Positions 24,100 through 33,685 are shown, counted from the first letter of the stretch. The stretch: 57,314 bases of DNA from an uncultured Mediterraneibacter sp. (GCA_944375765.1 CALWAR010000001.1:1-57314), one strand, 5' to 3'. Program-made: numbers and translations. Notes: generated from the sequence alone by a model not told the origin.

Positions 24100-24825
24100 T
24101 CATTTTTTCCTCATTTTCAGCCATATATGTACAACTGCAAAAAATTCTCTCATCAGATAATTAAGTTGAAATACCGGATTTGAACTGGCAGGAATCTTAT
24201 GAACATTCCGATACCCTTCCTGACGTGCGATCAGGAGCGCACGGTACATATGGAACCCGTTTGTCACGATCCCGATATCCTCCCGCTTAGGATCTGTATA
24301 TTTTTTGCTGTATCTTAAGTTTTCTCTGGTCGATGTAGACTGGTCTTCTCTGATGATCCTTTTGCTGCTGATCCCGGCGGAGATCAGATGGTCTGCCATT
24401 GCATCCGCTTCAGATATCGCCTCTCCCGGTCCCTGGCCTCCGGAAACGATGACCCGTGTATCCGGATACTTTTTCAGATACATGACAGCCTTGTCCAGAC
24501 GCCGTTTCAGCGAATCCGTGATCTTCTTTCCCCTTACCTGGGCTCCCAGGACAATAATGCAGTCCACTTTCCTGTCGCATCGGGAGAACATGCCGGAAAT
24601 AATCCGTACTTCCACTATGATGAGGAAGACCCAGCCCGCCGTGCAGAACGCCGACAGAAAAGTATACATGCATGCAGGAAGCGGCGTACATCCCAAAGCA
24701 AGATGCACGCCGCCCGCCAGCAGCCAGAAGACTGCAAAAGTAGATCTGAGCTTTCGTGAATACCATACAAGTATAAGGTAATATATTATACACAAAGTGC
24801 CTGTGATCAGAAAATAATCTTTCAT
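24100..24825 (-). CDS. YdcF/SanA-like DUF218 membrane protein
   Basis: A 241-residue protein with about three hydrophobic segments in residues 1-80, then a DUF218 domain: IIVLGAQVRGKKITDSLKRRLD, VIVSGGQGPGEAISEADAM, EDQSTSTRENL and IVTNGFHMYRAL. DUF218 proteins (YdcF, SanA, ElyC) are linked to envelope integrity and antibiotic tolerance, with no settled reaction. The start directly follows the SEC-C gene stop, and an aldo/keto reductase gene follows. Confidence 0.9.
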   Translation of the reverse strand: MKDYFLITGTLCIIYYLILVWYSRKLRSTFAVFWLLAGGVHLALGCTPLPACMYTFLSAFCTAGWVFLIIVEVRIISGMFSRCDRKVDCIIVLGAQVRGKKITDSLKRRLDKAVMYLKKYPDTRVIVSGGQGPGEAISEADAMADHLISAGISSKRIIREDQSTSTRENLRYSKKYTDPKREDIGIVTNGFHMYRALLIARQEGYRNVHKIPASSNPVFQLNYLMREFFAVVHIWLKMRKK

Positions 24826-25341
24826 TTATGCATTTCTTCCGCAACACTTTTTATATTTCCTGCCGCTGCCGCACGGACATGGATCGTTTCTCCCGATCTT
24901 TTTCGGCTTTCGGACAGTGCCTGACGCTTTCTGCTCTCTGTAGAGACGCTTCCTCGTCTCCTCGTCAAAGATGGACTCCCACTGAGGAAGCTCATAGAGC
25001 CAGTCAGCCTTTGCATCGACCATGTTCTTATAAAGCTTCTCCTTATCGAATCCGAGACTGACTTCAGTGTCTTCGGTCATAGTCTCGATCGGATTCGGAG
25101 TTTTAAGACTGTCATTGATCCCGTCAAGGAATCCGACCATTGTCATGACGTCCTGTCCGTATTTTTCTGCCAGCTCTTTTACTGTTCCCTTTACTTCTGT
25201 ATCAGGTTCCTTAAGAATCTTTTCATAGATCTCTTTTTCTATAGAAAAATAATTGCTCCAGAGTCTCTCAAGCTGATCTTTTGGCATTGTCTGGTCGTAA
25301 GCCATACCGCGCCACCGGTCCAGTAAACTTTTTTCACTCAT
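24826..25341 (-). CDS. SEC-C motif protein
   Basis: A 171-residue cytoplasmic protein. Residues 1-145 are helical, charged and unassigned. The C-terminal 25 residues form a SEC-C zinc finger, [18 protein letters not shown], as at the end of SecA. In stand-alone proteins this motif may contact SecB, ribosomes or nucleic acid. It is first in a unit with DUF218 and aldo/keto reductase genes. Start at 25341 with AAAGGAG nearby and a promoter at 25386-25414. Confidence 0.88.
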   Translation of the reverse strand: MSEKSLLDRWRGMAYDQTMPKDQLERLWSNYFSIEKEIYEKILKEPDTEVKGTVKELAEKYGQDVMTMVGFLDGINDSLKTPNPIETMTEDTEVSLGFDKEKLYKNMVDAKADWLYELPQWESIFDEETRKRLYREQKASGTVRKPKKIGRNDPCPCGSGRKYKKCCGRNA

Positions 25342-25385
25342 TGTATATTACTCCTTTATCTGTATCTGAAAATCTGTCGGGAATC

Positions 25386-25414
25386 ATTATATACCAATTT
25401 CTGTTTGCCGTAAA
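25386..25414 (-). promoter_or_regulatory. Promoter of the SEC-C gene
   Basis: TTTACG (25409-25414) and TATAAT (25386-25391) on the minus strand, 17-base spacer. The -35 overlaps that of the divergent promoter. Confidence 0.65.
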
Positions 25415-25433
25415 CTGTTATTTTGGTTATACT
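25405..25433 (+). promoter_or_regulatory. Promoter of the 74-residue membrane protein
   Basis: TTGCCG (25405-25410) and TATACT (25428-25433), 17-base spacer. A perfect palindrome follows at the expected start site. Confidence 0.65.
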
Positions 25434-25441
25434 GTAGTTGC

Positions 25442-25457
25442 ATCGGTACGTACCGAT
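25442..25457. promoter_or_regulatory. Perfect 16-base palindrome at the start site
   Basis: ATCGGTACGTACCGAT is a perfect two-fold palindrome immediately downstream of a -10 element, the typical place of a repressor operator. The binding protein is unknown. Confidence 0.5.
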
Positions 25458-25490
25458 ATCAGAATATGACAGTCAGGAGGGACTTACCTA

Positions 25491-25715
25491 ATGAACAGAT
25501 TAAAACGCATCCTCGCTCTGGCCGGCGCAGTTCTTCTCGCCGCCATGTATGGCGCCACGCTGGTCTTTGCCCTGATCGACTCGCCCGCCGCCGCAGGACT
25601 TTTCAGAGCGGCTGTCGCAGCCACGATACTTATTCCTGTCCTTCTGTATGCATATATCTTCGTGGCGCGTCTGCTCGGACAAAGAGACCGTGATGACGAT
25701 GACACGCCGGGATAA
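25491..25715 (+). CDS. Small two-helix membrane protein
   Basis: A 74-residue protein with two hydrophobic helices (about 5-28 and 35-62), a basic MNRLKR start and an acidic RDRDDDD tail. The ATG is preceded by CAGGAGGG at somewhat long spacing. It has its own promoter and a candidate operator. No family is recognised; short proteins of this shape are frequent in Lachnospiraceae. Confidence 0.75.
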   Translation: MNRLKRILALAGAVLLAAMYGATLVFALIDSPAAAGLFRAAVAATILIPVLLYAYIFVARLLGQRDRDDDDTPG

Positions 25716-25730
25716 AACGCCGAAAAGCGG

Positions 25731-25889
25731 TCAGACATACAGAAGTTCTGCCAGTTTCAGAGCAGTCTCCGTCTCTTTGATATGTTCTGTCCCCAATATA
25801 GTCTCAGACGGATCCATCGCTTGTCTCTTTTTCAGGTATTCTTCCATCGATATCATATTTCTTGCCGTTTCGCTGCTGTCTTGACACAT
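25731..25889 (-). CDS. 52-residue protein of unknown function
   Basis: A short gene starting at the ATG at 25889 behind AAGGAGG at ideal spacing, ending TGA at 25731. The product starts MCQDSSETARNMISMEEYLKK and is hydrophilic and helical, with no membrane segment. It lies about 110 bases after purA on the same strand, and is convergent with the 74-residue gene, which ends 16 bases away. The strong ribosome site is the main support. Confidence 0.65.
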   Translation of the reverse strand: MCQDSSETARNMISMEEYLKKRQAMDPSETILGTEHIKETETALKLAELLYV

Positions 25890-25996
25890 AAAAATACCTC
25901 CTTGTCTTAAATCTCAGCCTTATATTTTATGTTCAGGACAGCACGATTATGACTCTTTTTTATATGATCGATATCCGGCTTTTCCGGCCCCATCCT

Positions 25997-27277
25997 TTAT
26001 CGGTCGCGGTAAATGATGTCCTCTCTTCCGGGACCGTTGCTTATCATCGCGATCGGATAGCCGATCTCTTTTTCTATAAATTCAATATAGTTCCTGCAGT
26101 TCTCAGGGAGATCCTCATATTTTCTGATCCCACGGATATCAGACTTCCATCCCGGAAGCTTTTTGATCACAGGTTTCGCTTTTTCGAGAAGATGTGTAAC
26201 AGGGAAGTCTGTCGTCACCTCTCCGTTGATCTCATAGCCTACGCATACAGGGATCTCATCTAAATATCCCAGCACATCGAGCACTGTGAACGCTACGTCC
26301 GTCGTCCCCTGCATACGGCATCCGTATCTGGAAGCAACGCAGTCAAACCAGCCGACGCGTCTCGGACGTCCCGTCGTAGCGCCGTACTCTCCCCCGTCTC
26401 CGCCTCTTTTTCTAAGTTCTTCAGCCTCATCCCCGAATATCTCGCTGACGAAAGCTCCGGCTCCTACAGCGCTTGAATACGCTTTGCACACCGTGATGAT
26501 CTGTCGGATCTCATAAGGCGGGATGCCCGCGCCGATCGCTCCGTATGCCGCAAGTGTAGATGAGGATGTGACCATCGGGTAGATCCCGTGATCCGGATCT
26601 TTCAGAGAGCCAAGCTGCCCTTCCAGCAGGATGTTTTTGCCCTCTTTGAGCGCGTTGTGGAGATAGAGCGATACATCACACACATAAGGCTCGATCATCT
26701 CTTTATAGCTGATAAGTTCTTTATACAATTCGTCAGGATCGATCAATGGTTTGTGGTAGAGATGCTCAAGGAGCACGTTTTTCTGTTCGGCCACGCGGAC
26801 GACTTTCTCTCTGAGCAGCTCATCGTCAAAAAGCTCGCTCACCTGGAAGCCGATCTTGGAATATTTGTCCGAATAAAACGGCGCGATGCCTGATTTCGTC
26901 GAGCCAAAAGACCTGCCGCCTAGGCGCTCTTCTTCGTACGCGTCGAAATTCCTGTGATAGGACATCACCATCTGCGCCCTTTCGGACACAAGGATCTTCG
27001 GCATCGGAACGCCTCTGTCTACTATAGACCTGATCTCCGAAAACAGTCTCGGCACATCAAGCGCCACCCCGTTTCCGATGATGCTGGTCGTATGGCTGTA
27101 AAAGACGCCGGACGGCAGTGTATGCAGCGCAAATTTGCCATAGTCATTAACGATCGTATGACCTGCGTTCGCTCCACCCTGAAAACGTACGATGATATCG
27201 GACTCCTTTCCGAGCATATCGGTGATCTTGCCCTTGCCCTCATCGCCCCAATTTGCACCTACTACTGCTTTTACCAT
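25997..27277 (-). CDS. purA: Adenylosuccinate synthetase
   Basis: Joins IMP and aspartate using GTP in AMP synthesis. The 426-residue protein has the GTP loop GDEGKGK (11-17, D12), H40 in NAGHT, TGRPRRVGW and the GTP-binding end GYPIAMISNGPGRED. Several motifs depart from the usual: FGSTKSGIAP for GTTKKGIGP, and LEGQLGSLKDPDHG for FEGAQGTLLDIDHG. This looks like a divergent subfamily, not a broken gene, since the active-site residues I can identify are present. It has its own strong promoter. Confidence 0.95.
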   Translation of the reverse strand: MVKAVVGANWGDEGKGKITDMLGKESDIIVRFQGGANAGHTIVNDYGKFALHTLPSGVFYSHTTSIIGNGVALDVPRLFSEIRSIVDRGVPMPKILVSERAQMVMSYHRNFDAYEEERLGGRSFGSTKSGIAPFYSDKYSKIGFQVSELFDDELLREKVVRVAEQKNVLLEHLYHKPLIDPDELYKELISYKEMIEPYVCDVSLYLHNALKEGKNILLEGQLGSLKDPDHGIYPMVTSSSTLAAYGAIGAGIPPYEIRQIITVCKAYSSAVGAGAFVSEIFGDEAEELRKRGGDGGEYGATTGRPRRVGWFDCVASRYGCRMQGTTDVAFTVLDVLGYLDEIPVCVGYEINGEVTTDFPVTHLLEKAKPVIKKLPGWKSDIRGIRKYEDLPENCRNYIEFIEKEIGYPIAMISNGPGREDIIYRDR

Positions 27278-27338
27278 TTTGATTCCTCCTGCGTATCGTG
27301 CTTGTAAATATATGGCAGCGGCAAAAGCCGCCGTTAGA

Positions 27339-27367
27339 ATTATACTATAGTTTTGTCGTTCTGTAAA
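27339..27367 (-). promoter_or_regulatory. Promoter of purA
   Basis: TTTACA (27362-27367) and TATAAT (27339-27344) on the minus strand, 17-base spacer. The leader holds the hairpin GCGGC-TTTT-GCCGC (about 27315-27332). No purine riboswitch fold is seen. Confidence 0.8.
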
Positions 27368-27430
27368 ATGTTATTTCGGTTTTTCCGGATGGCTCGGGCT
27401 GAACTATTACTGTTTTACCGTCTTTTTCTA

Positions 27431-27459
27431 TTGTCTTTTCCCGCAAAAAGTATTACAAT
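27431..27459 (+). promoter_or_regulatory. Promoter of the 84-residue protein gene
   Basis: TTGTCT (27431-27436) and TACAAT (27454-27459), 17-base spacer, about 70 bases before the start codon. Confidence 0.65.
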
Positions 27460-27528
27460 AGTTAGCATATCCGGGATGTTCTCTTTTCATTATCGGAGCA
27501 CATCTTCTGACAGAAAGGAGACTTTACA

Positions 27529-27783
27529 TTGAAAAAATTGATCAAATGGTTCAGTATCTTTGCTGTGATCGGGGCAGCGATCGGACTCGCCATTGCATAT
27601 TTCTGCAAGGACAGTTCGGATGATCTTTCGGAAGACAGGGAAGATCTTACAGAGGATGAAGATTTTGATCTGGATGCAGATCTCCGGCCCGCCCAGAGAG
27701 AATATGTCTCTCTCAAAAAAGAGACGGAGGAAAATGCATCAGAAACGCCAGAGAACGGCTCCGACGGGCCGAAAGACGACTGA
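27529..27783 (+). CDS. Membrane-anchored acidic protein
   Basis: An 84-residue protein with one N-terminal membrane helix (about 5-25) and a strongly acidic tail (runs of Asp and Glu around 28-52). The start is TTG at 27529, supported by AAAGGAG ten bases upstream. Layout is like YtxH-type general stress proteins, but similarity is not strong enough to name it. It ends at a two-way terminator shared with the convergent MocR gene. Confidence 0.72.
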   Translation: MKKLIKWFSIFAVIGAAIGLAIAYFCKDSSDDLSEDREDLTEDEDFDLDADLRPAQREYVSLKKETEENASETPENGSDGPKDD

Positions 27784-27829
27784 CGTTATGCCAGCCAGTC
27801 CTGTAAGCGCCAGAAAGATCGATATAAGA

Positions 27830-27858
27830 CAAAAAGCCGGGAGCACCCGGCTTTCTTT
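27830..27858. terminator. Two-way terminator
   Basis: AAAGCCGGG (27833-27841) and CCCGGCTTT (27846-27854), with A and T runs on the outer sides, between two convergent genes. Confidence 0.85.
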
Positions 27859-27859
27859 G

Positions 27860-29263
27860 TTATCTGCACCAGGCTTTTCTCAAAAGCCCTGCAGCCTCTC
27901 TTATCTTTTCTTCGCTCATATTGGCATATCCCAGGAGTATGACCGTCTCATCCGTGTCCCGGGGACAGTCCACGTAATATCCCGACAGACCGTAGACTTT
28001 CACGCCACTCTCCGCCGCAAGATGTATGAGTTCCTCTTCGCTTCTCCCGTCTTTAAAATGCAGAAGAAGATGAACTCCGGCATTCTCCCCTGATATATTA
28101 AGACCGCCGCCCAGCTTTTTTAATTCTGCCAGGAGCGTATCATGCCTGCTGCGGTAGAGGGCCCTCATCTTGTTCAGATGACGTTCGTAGTATCCTTCCT
28201 CGATGAATTTACAGAGTATCATCTGATCCACTCTGGACACGGTTGAACTGATAAACCCGCACCGTTCTCTGTATATTTCATATACTGGTTCCGGGAGCAC
28301 CAGATAGCTCATGCGGATCGCCGGCGCTATCGACTTTGAAAAAGTGCCTATATAGATCACTTTACCGTTTCTGTCGTATCCCTGGAGCGCGGGGATCGGC
28401 TTTCCTTTATACCGGAACTCGCTGTCGTAATCATCCTCTATGATATATCGCCCTTCTTTTTTTTCCGCCCAGCCCAGCAGATCCATACGGCGTCGGATCG
28501 GCATGACAGTCCCCAGAGGATACTGATGCGACGGCATCACAAATGCAATATCCGCGCCTGACCTTTCCAGTTCCTCCACGATCATTCCCTTTTCATCCAT
28601 ATCCACCGTACACACTTCGCAGGAAAGGTTTGCAAACAGACGGTACGCCTGCTTATAAGTCGGATTCTCCAGAGCCACTTTGTGATCCGTTCCGATCACT
28701 GCGCACAGCAGCATCATAAGATAATCATTCCCGGCGCCCACGATGATCTGTTCCGGCAGACACTCCACCCCGCGCGCCTGATGAAGATAGCTGCTGATGG
28801 CATTTCTAAGTCCCGGATCCCCCTGGGGACACCCGAGGCGGAAGAGTTCGGCTCTGTCCTCCCCCAGACTCTCTCTGGCGAGTTTCCTCCATGTATTATA
28901 CGGAAAGCTGTTCAGATCGACGCCGTTCGGCGTGAAATCATAGAGATATTTCCTGCTTTCCCCGCCTGCGGGCGGAGTCTTCGCAGGCGTCTGCCGTTCG
29001 ATCCTGTAGAGTCCTTCGATCTGTGATACAAAATATCCCCGGTATGGCTGAGATTCGATATACCCTTCCGAAAGGAGCTGCTCATAAGCCAGTTCTACCG
29101 TACTCCTGCTCACGTCAAGATGGCGGCTGAGAGCACGGGTAGAGGGCAGTCTCTCGCCGCTTGAGATCCTGCCCCGCCTTATCTCCTCTTTTATATAACC
29201 GTAGATCTGCTCGTACAGAGGCGTCTTCGTCTCCGGCTTCAGATTGATCGTCAGTTCATACAT
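27860..29263 (-). CDS. pdxR: MocR/PdxR family regulator
   Basis: A 467-residue fusion of a GntR-type winged helix (about 10-75, with GERLPSTRALSRHLDVSRSTV) and an aminotransferase-like domain. PLP-site residues are D278 in DDYDSEF and K310 in GTFSKSIAP. Regulators of this class sense PLP and activate pyridoxal or amino-acid genes. No pdxS or pdxT gene is in the window, so the target is unknown and the symbol is by family only. It lies just downstream of glnS (14 bases) and may be transcribed with it. Confidence 0.88.
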   Translation of the reverse strand: MYELTINLKPETKTPLYEQIYGYIKEEIRRGRISSGERLPSTRALSRHLDVSRSTVELAYEQLLSEGYIESQPYRGYFVSQIEGLYRIERQTPAKTPPAGGESRKYLYDFTPNGVDLNSFPYNTWRKLARESLGEDRAELFRLGCPQGDPGLRNAISSYLHQARGVECLPEQIIVGAGNDYLMMLLCAVIGTDHKVALENPTYKQAYRLFANLSCEVCTVDMDEKGMIVEELERSGADIAFVMPSHQYPLGTVMPIRRRMDLLGWAEKKEGRYIIEDDYDSEFRYKGKPIPALQGYDRNGKVIYIGTFSKSIAPAIRMSYLVLPEPVYEIYRERCGFISSTVSRVDQMILCKFIEEGYYERHLNKMRALYRSRHDTLLAELKKLGGGLNISGENAGVHLLLHFKDGRSEEELIHLAAESGVKVYGLSGYYVDCPRDTDETVILLGYANMSEEKIREAAGLLRKAWCR

Positions 29264-29276
29264 ATCACGCTTCTCA

Positions 29277-30944
29277 TTATTTCGGCAGTTTAAACGAGCT
29301 CTTCAGCGACACGATCCTGTTGAACACAAGATGCTCCGGAGACGAGTCACGGGCGTCGATGCAGAAGTAGCCGTTGCGCACGAACTGGAAACTGTCGTAT
29401 GCCCCATAGCCTTCAAAGCTCGGTTCCACATATGCGTCTTTCACAACTGTCAGTGAATCCGGGTTCAGGTTCAAAGTGCCGTCCTCTTTATTATAGACGC
29501 CTTTTTCCTCGTCGATCAGATTCTCATACAGGCGTACCTCCGCTCTCTGCACATGTGACGCCGGAACCCAGTGGATGGTTCCCTTGACCTTTCTTCCGGT
29601 AAATCCGCTGCCGGCCTTTGTCTCGGGATCATATGTGCAGTGAACCACCGTCACTCTTCCGTCGTCGTCTTTCTCAAAACCAACGCACCTGACAAAATAG
29701 GCGTGCATCAGCCGCACTTCATTTCCGGGGAAAAGACGGAAATACTTTTTCGGCGGTTCTTCCATAAAGTCGTCTCTTTCAATATAAAGTTCACGCCCAA
29801 ACGGGACTTTCCTGCTGCCCAGTTCTTCATTTTCCAGATTATTGGCAACGTCAAGATACTCTGTCTGATCTTCGGGATAATTGTCGATGACCAGCCTGAC
29901 AGGATCAAGGACAGCCATCATACGCGGACGCTTCATCTTAAGGTCTTCTCTGATGCAGTACTCCAGCATCGCGTAGTCCACAGAGCTCTGTGCCTTTGAC
30001 ACTCCGCAGAGGTCTATGAACATTCTGATCGACTCCGGTGTGAAGCCGCGCCTGCGCAGTGCGGCGATCGATACAAGACGCGGATCGTCCCATCCGTCCA
30101 CGATCCCGTCCTCCACAAGTTTCTTGATATATCGTTTTCCCGTCACGACATTGGTAAGATACAGCTTTGCAAACTCTATCTGCCTTGGAGGGTTCTCAAA
30201 TCCGCACTCCCGGACTACCCAGTCATAGAGCGGTCTGTGATCCTCGAATTCGAGCGTGCAGATCGAATGTGTGATGCCCTCGATCGCATCCTCGATGGGA
30301 TGCGCAAAGTCGTACATCGGATAAATGCACCACTTGTCCCCTGTGTTATGATGCGTCATGCGGGCCACACGGTAGATGACCGGATCTCTCATGTTGATGT
30401 TAGGCGACGCCATATCGATCTTTGCGCGCAGCACTTTCTCGCCGTCCGCATATTTCCCGTCCCGCATCTCTTCAAACAGCTTCAGGTTCTCCTCGACAGA
30501 ACGTCCGCGGTAAGGGCTCTCTTTGCCGGGTTCCGTCAGCGTCCCACGGTACTCTCTCATCTCCTCTGCAGTCAGGTCGCATACAAATGCCTTTCCTTTC
30601 CTGATCAGTCCGACTGCACACTCGTACATCTGGTCAAAATAATCGGAGGCAAAATAGAGATGTTCGCCCCAGTCTGCCCCAAGCCATCTGATATCCTCTT
30701 TGATGGAATCAACAAACTCCGTCTTTTCCTTTGTCGGATTCGTATCGTCAAACCGCATGTGGAATGTCCCGCCGTATTCTCTGGCCAGACCGTAGTTTAA
30801 AAGAATGGACTTCGCATGTCCGATATGGAGATATCCGTTCGGTTCGGGCGGGAACCGCGTGCACACATGATCGTAAACACCCGCCGACAGGTCTTTTTCT
30901 ATCTCCTGCTCGATAAAATTCTTAGAAACAGCTTCGTTTTCCAT
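29277..30944 (-). CDS. glnS: Glutaminyl-tRNA synthetase
   Basis: Charges tRNA-Gln directly. The 555-residue class I enzyme has [13 protein letters not shown] (HIGH at 40-43), [11 protein letters not shown], the GWDDPRL segment and a C-terminal beta-barrel with [12 protein letters not shown]. The KMSKR-equivalent loop reads VVTGKRYI, while the E. coli enzyme has VMSKRKL. The leader contains a nested hairpin (about 30964-31000, ACGCAGA...TCTGCGT with an inner GCGGG/CCCGC). A likely promoter, TTGTGG-17-TAAGAT, lies upstream. Many Firmicutes lack GlnRS, so its presence is informative about lineage. Confidence 0.95.
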   Translation of the reverse strand: MENEAVSKNFIEQEIEKDLSAGVYDHVCTRFPPEPNGYLHIGHAKSILLNYGLAREYGGTFHMRFDDTNPTKEKTEFVDSIKEDIRWLGADWGEHLYFASDYFDQMYECAVGLIRKGKAFVCDLTAEEMREYRGTLTEPGKESPYRGRSVEENLKLFEEMRDGKYADGEKVLRAKIDMASPNINMRDPVIYRVARMTHHNTGDKWCIYPMYDFAHPIEDAIEGITHSICTLEFEDHRPLYDWVVRECGFENPPRQIEFAKLYLTNVVTGKRYIKKLVEDGIVDGWDDPRLVSIAALRRRGFTPESIRMFIDLCGVSKAQSSVDYAMLEYCIREDLKMKRPRMMAVLDPVRLVIDNYPEDQTEYLDVANNLENEELGSRKVPFGRELYIERDDFMEEPPKKYFRLFPGNEVRLMHAYFVRCVGFEKDDDGRVTVVHCTYDPETKAGSGFTGRKVKGTIHWVPASHVQRAEVRLYENLIDEEKGVYNKEDGTLNLNPDSLTVVKDAYVEPSFEGYGAYDSFQFVRNGYFCIDARDSSPEHLVFNRIVSLKSSFKLPK

Positions 30945-31060
30945 TGTCTCCTCCTCTGATCACGCAGACAGTAGCGCGGGAAAAGCCCGCTCTGCGTTCA
31001 TAGAAGTTATCTTACCATAAAACGCCGCAGACCACAAGTGCAGAAGCCGTCCGCAGTCTG

Positions 31061-31411
31061 TCACAGCAAAGCCTCTGCCCTGCCCCTCTCAAAATACTTT
31101 CCCACATCCGAGAGAAGGCTGGCAAAATAAAGACTCAGCATGGGATCGATATCCGGGTGATCTCTCCTGAGATCATACTCCTGCACCCCGATGAATCTTG
31201 TGTGCGACGCTTTCCAGTCCCGCTCGAGCACAGGCAGAAAGTCCTCGATATCATCCGTCCCTACGAAGAAGAATATCTCGATATTATTCTTCATCGTATC
31301 AAAATACCGGTAAAAATCCGGCAGTTCACCCTGTTCCATGTTTCTGATGAATTCCATCAGCCTGACTAATCCGTCTCGTAAATCCTTTAGCTCCTCTCTT
31401 CCCATCTTCAT
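31061..31411 (-). CDS. Hypothetical protein, 116 residues
   Basis: A soluble, charged protein with mixed helices and the aromatic segment DFYRYFDTMKNNIEIFFFVG. No family is recognised. The ATG at 31411 has GGAGG upstream; an in-frame start at 31444 lacks one. An extended -10, TGCTATACT (31456-31464), lies upstream. It precedes glnS on the same strand with a gap of about 116 bases. Confidence 0.75.
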   Translation of the reverse strand: MKMGREELKDLRDGLVRLMEFIRNMEQGELPDFYRYFDTMKNNIEIFFFVGTDDIEDFLPVLERDWKASHTRFIGVQEYDLRRDHPDIDPMLSLYFASLLSDVGKYFERGRAEALL

Positions 31412-31513
31412 ATCTTTTCCTCCAGCCCGGGCCGGAAACACCACTATTTCCTACAAGTATAGCATACCCCAAAGATAAGGGAACGAAATGACAGAGATCA
31501 TTGCATTTTTCTC

Positions 31514-31543
31514 TTGACAATACAATATCGGCTGGTGTATATT
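31514..31543 (+). promoter_or_regulatory. Promoter of tRNA-Thr
   Basis: TTGACA (31514-31519) and TATATT (31538-31543), 18-base spacer, about 27 bases before the mature tRNA. Confidence 0.8.
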
Positions 31544-31569
31544 AATCCATGCGTATAGACGCAGGTCAT

Positions 31570-31642
<73 letters not shown>

Positions 31643-32089
31643 TTACAGTTGTTCAGAATCCAGCAGTATGGTGAACGGGCCGTCATTTATAAGGCTTACT
31701 TCCATCTCTGCCCCAAAGCTTCCGGTCTGTACTTCCTGTACAGACTTTTTACATTCCTGTATCACATATTCATAGAGACGCTCGGCCTTGTCCGGCGCCC
31801 CCGCTTCGATAAAGCTCGGCCTGTTCCCCTTTTTACAGTTGGCATACAGCGTGAACTGAGACACAAGCAGGAGACTTCCTCCCACATCGGCAAGCGAGAG
31901 GTTCGTCTTGCCGTTCTCGTCCTCAAATATCCTCAGTCCGGTCATTTTCTTTATCATTTTATCTGCCGTCTGTTCTGTATCGCTGTCGCACACGCCGATC
32001 AGAACAAGATACCCTTTCTGTATCCTGCCGATCACCTGTCCGTCTGCCGAAACAGACGCTTCTTTTACCCGTTGGATCACAAATCGCAT
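31643..32089 (-). CDS. dtd: D-aminoacyl-tRNA deacylase
   Basis: Removes D-amino acids wrongly attached to tRNA. The 148-residue protein has the DTD active-site motif SQFTLYA and a C-terminal [11 protein letters not shown], corresponding to the cross-subunit Gly-cisPro (GP) motif. It starts [14 protein letters not shown], typical of the family. The stop codon directly abuts the 3' end of convergent tRNA-Thr, so no separate terminator fits between them. Confidence 0.95.
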   Translation of the reverse strand: MRFVIQRVKEASVSADGQVIGRIQKGYLVLIGVCDSDTEQTADKMIKKMTGLRIFEDENGKTNLSLADVGGSLLLVSQFTLYANCKKGNRPSFIEAGAPDKAERLYEYVIQECKKSVQEVQTGSFGAEMEVSLINDGPFTILLDSEQL

Positions 32090-32124
32090 CTCTGTTGTCT
32101 CTCCTGTCTTTATTCCTGTTATCT

Positions 32125-32967
32125 TTATTTGTTCTTTCTTTCACCGATCCCGAAATGCATGAGCACGAGCGCGATCACCGCGAGAGGTATGCTCCCCAGG
32201 ATAATCAGGCCGACCAGGATATCCGGCAGGAATCTGCTCTCGAGATCAATCAGCACTGTCCCGAAGAAGTTAAACAGCGCATGCATAGCCATCGGGACGA
32301 AAAGGCTTTCGTAGCGCCATGCGAGATATCCGAGCAGGAATCCGAACAGCGCCGTATAGATCCCCTGGACGAGGTTCATGTGGAATACGCCGAACAAGAC
32401 AGCCTGGATCAGATTCGCCGCCAGGAAACAGGCGCCGCCTCGCCTTAAATACTGCAGGATCAGCCCCCGGAAGATCGTTTCCTCCACCAGCGGCGGAAGG
32501 ACCAGCGTTGCTACTGCCCATACAAGAGAATATTCCGAAAGTCCGGAAGTCTCCACGAGGTCTGTATAGTTCTCCATCGCGGACGGCATGAGCATCATGA
32601 TAAGTCCCATCAGCAAAGAGACGATATGCTGGACCGCAAATGTCAGCGGCACCAGCCAGATGAAGCACGACGGGCTGAGTTTTTTCGTCTGGGCCGTCAG
32701 GAACCGGTCTGCCCCCACCGGCGCGATAAATGCAAAATAATACCAGAGCAGGAATACCGATCCGGTTATCACATAGATCAGGCACGAATACAGGTTCAGA
32801 TTGTCCAGCAGGTATTCATAGACCATATCTATCCCGCCTGCCCCGCCGATCACAGCGCCAAACAGAGCCGATCCGACCGAGAGCAGCAGCCCGCTGCCGT
32901 TGATCAGGATCATCGTGAACACGAACACCAGAACAGCCAGCACGTAGTTTACACCTTTTTTCATCAT
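32125..32967 (-). CDS. CPBP-family intramembrane protease
   Basis: A 280-residue membrane protein with about eight hydrophobic helices. The CPBP (Abi) motifs are present: EETIFRG with the catalytic glutamates (about 162-163), [11 protein letters not shown] (His near 196) and HALFNFFG. Relatives process prenylated proteins or give self-immunity to bacteriocins; the target is unknown. I chose the ATG at 32967, ten bases after AAAGGAG; 32991 is less likely. It follows sigH by about 46 bases. Confidence 0.9.
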   Translation of the reverse strand: MMKKGVNYVLAVLVFVFTMILINGSGLLLSVGSALFGAVIGGAGGIDMVYEYLLDNLNLYSCLIYVITGSVFLLWYYFAFIAPVGADRFLTAQTKKLSPSCFIWLVPLTFAVQHIVSLLMGLIMMLMPSAMENYTDLVETSGLSEYSLVWAVATLVLPPLVEETIFRGLILQYLRRGGACFLAANLIQAVLFGVFHMNLVQGIYTALFGFLLGYLAWRYESLFVPMAMHALFNFFGTVLIDLESRFLPDILVGLIILGSIPLAVIALVLMHFGIGERKNK

Positions 32968-33013
32968 TTTTAATCTTCTCCTTTGTTGCATATCGTATTG
33001 TATTTTTCGGAGT

Positions 33014-33640
33014 TTATCCGTTTCGTCGGAGCATCTTTTCTGCTTTTCCCCTTATCCTCTGTATCGCATTGTCGACAGACTTGGGGCTTTTGTCAAGAAG
33101 CTCGGCTATCTTCCTGTAATCTGTTCCCAGAAGATGGAGATACAGGACATGGTTCTCAAAAGGACTCAGACTGTCCTTTAGCTGTTCTACGAAAGCTTCC
33201 GTATATTCTCTTCCAAAATAGAGCGCCTCCGGATCCGTCTCCTGCTCTGGTTCGATCGTGTCGATCAGAGGCATTTTCTTCCCGTCGTGCTGCACTTCAC
33301 TCTCCTCATACAATGAAATATATGAGTTGAGCGGCAGATGCTTTTTCCTCTTTGACGCCTCGATCGCGCTGTACATCTGCCGCGATACACAAAGCTCTGC
33401 AAAACTTGAAAAAGACGCTCCCTGCTCCTTGTCATAGTCGCGCACCGCCTTGATAAGCCCTATCATCCCCTCCTGGATCAGATCCTCGTTCTCACCGCCC
33501 AAAAGGAACATCGCACGCGCCTTTTTCCTTACCATCGGTTTATACTTGTTCATGAGGTGATCCATGATCTCTCTGTCGCCGTTTATCATCTCTTCAATGA
33601 GCTGCTCGTCCGTCATCCTGTCATATTTTCCCATATCCAT
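33014..33640 (-). CDS. sigH: RNA polymerase sigma factor SigH
   Basis: A 208-residue sigma factor of the Spo0H type, which directs early sporulation and transition-phase genes. Region 2 has MNKYKPMVRKKARAMFLLGGENEDLIQEGMIGLIKAVRDYD, and region 4 has LLGTDYRKIAELLDKSPKSVDNAIQRIRGK. Its place after mrnC and rlmB is the conserved Firmicutes order (cysE-cysS-mrnC-rlmB-sigH). Start at 33640 or two codons downstream; both follow GGCGGGTGG. Confidence 0.94.
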   Translation of the reverse strand: MDMGKYDRMTDEQLIEEMINGDREIMDHLMNKYKPMVRKKARAMFLLGGENEDLIQEGMIGLIKAVRDYDKEQGASFSSFAELCVSRQMYSAIEASKRKKHLPLNSYISLYEESEVQHDGKKMPLIDTIEPEQETDPEALYFGREYTEAFVEQLKDSLSPFENHVLYLHLLGTDYRKIAELLDKSPKSVDNAIQRIRGKAEKMLRRNG

Positions 33641-33685
33641 CCACCCGCCTTTGGCAGAATATCATTTCCATATCGTCAGACTTTC

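Noticed and set aside
27278-27345. Possible purine riboswitch before purA
   Set aside because: No three-way junction or conserved core; only one short hairpin is present.
32125-32967. CPBP protease as part of a bacteriocin immunity system
   Set aside because: No bacteriocin precursor or exporter nearby; it sits after sigH in a housekeeping region.
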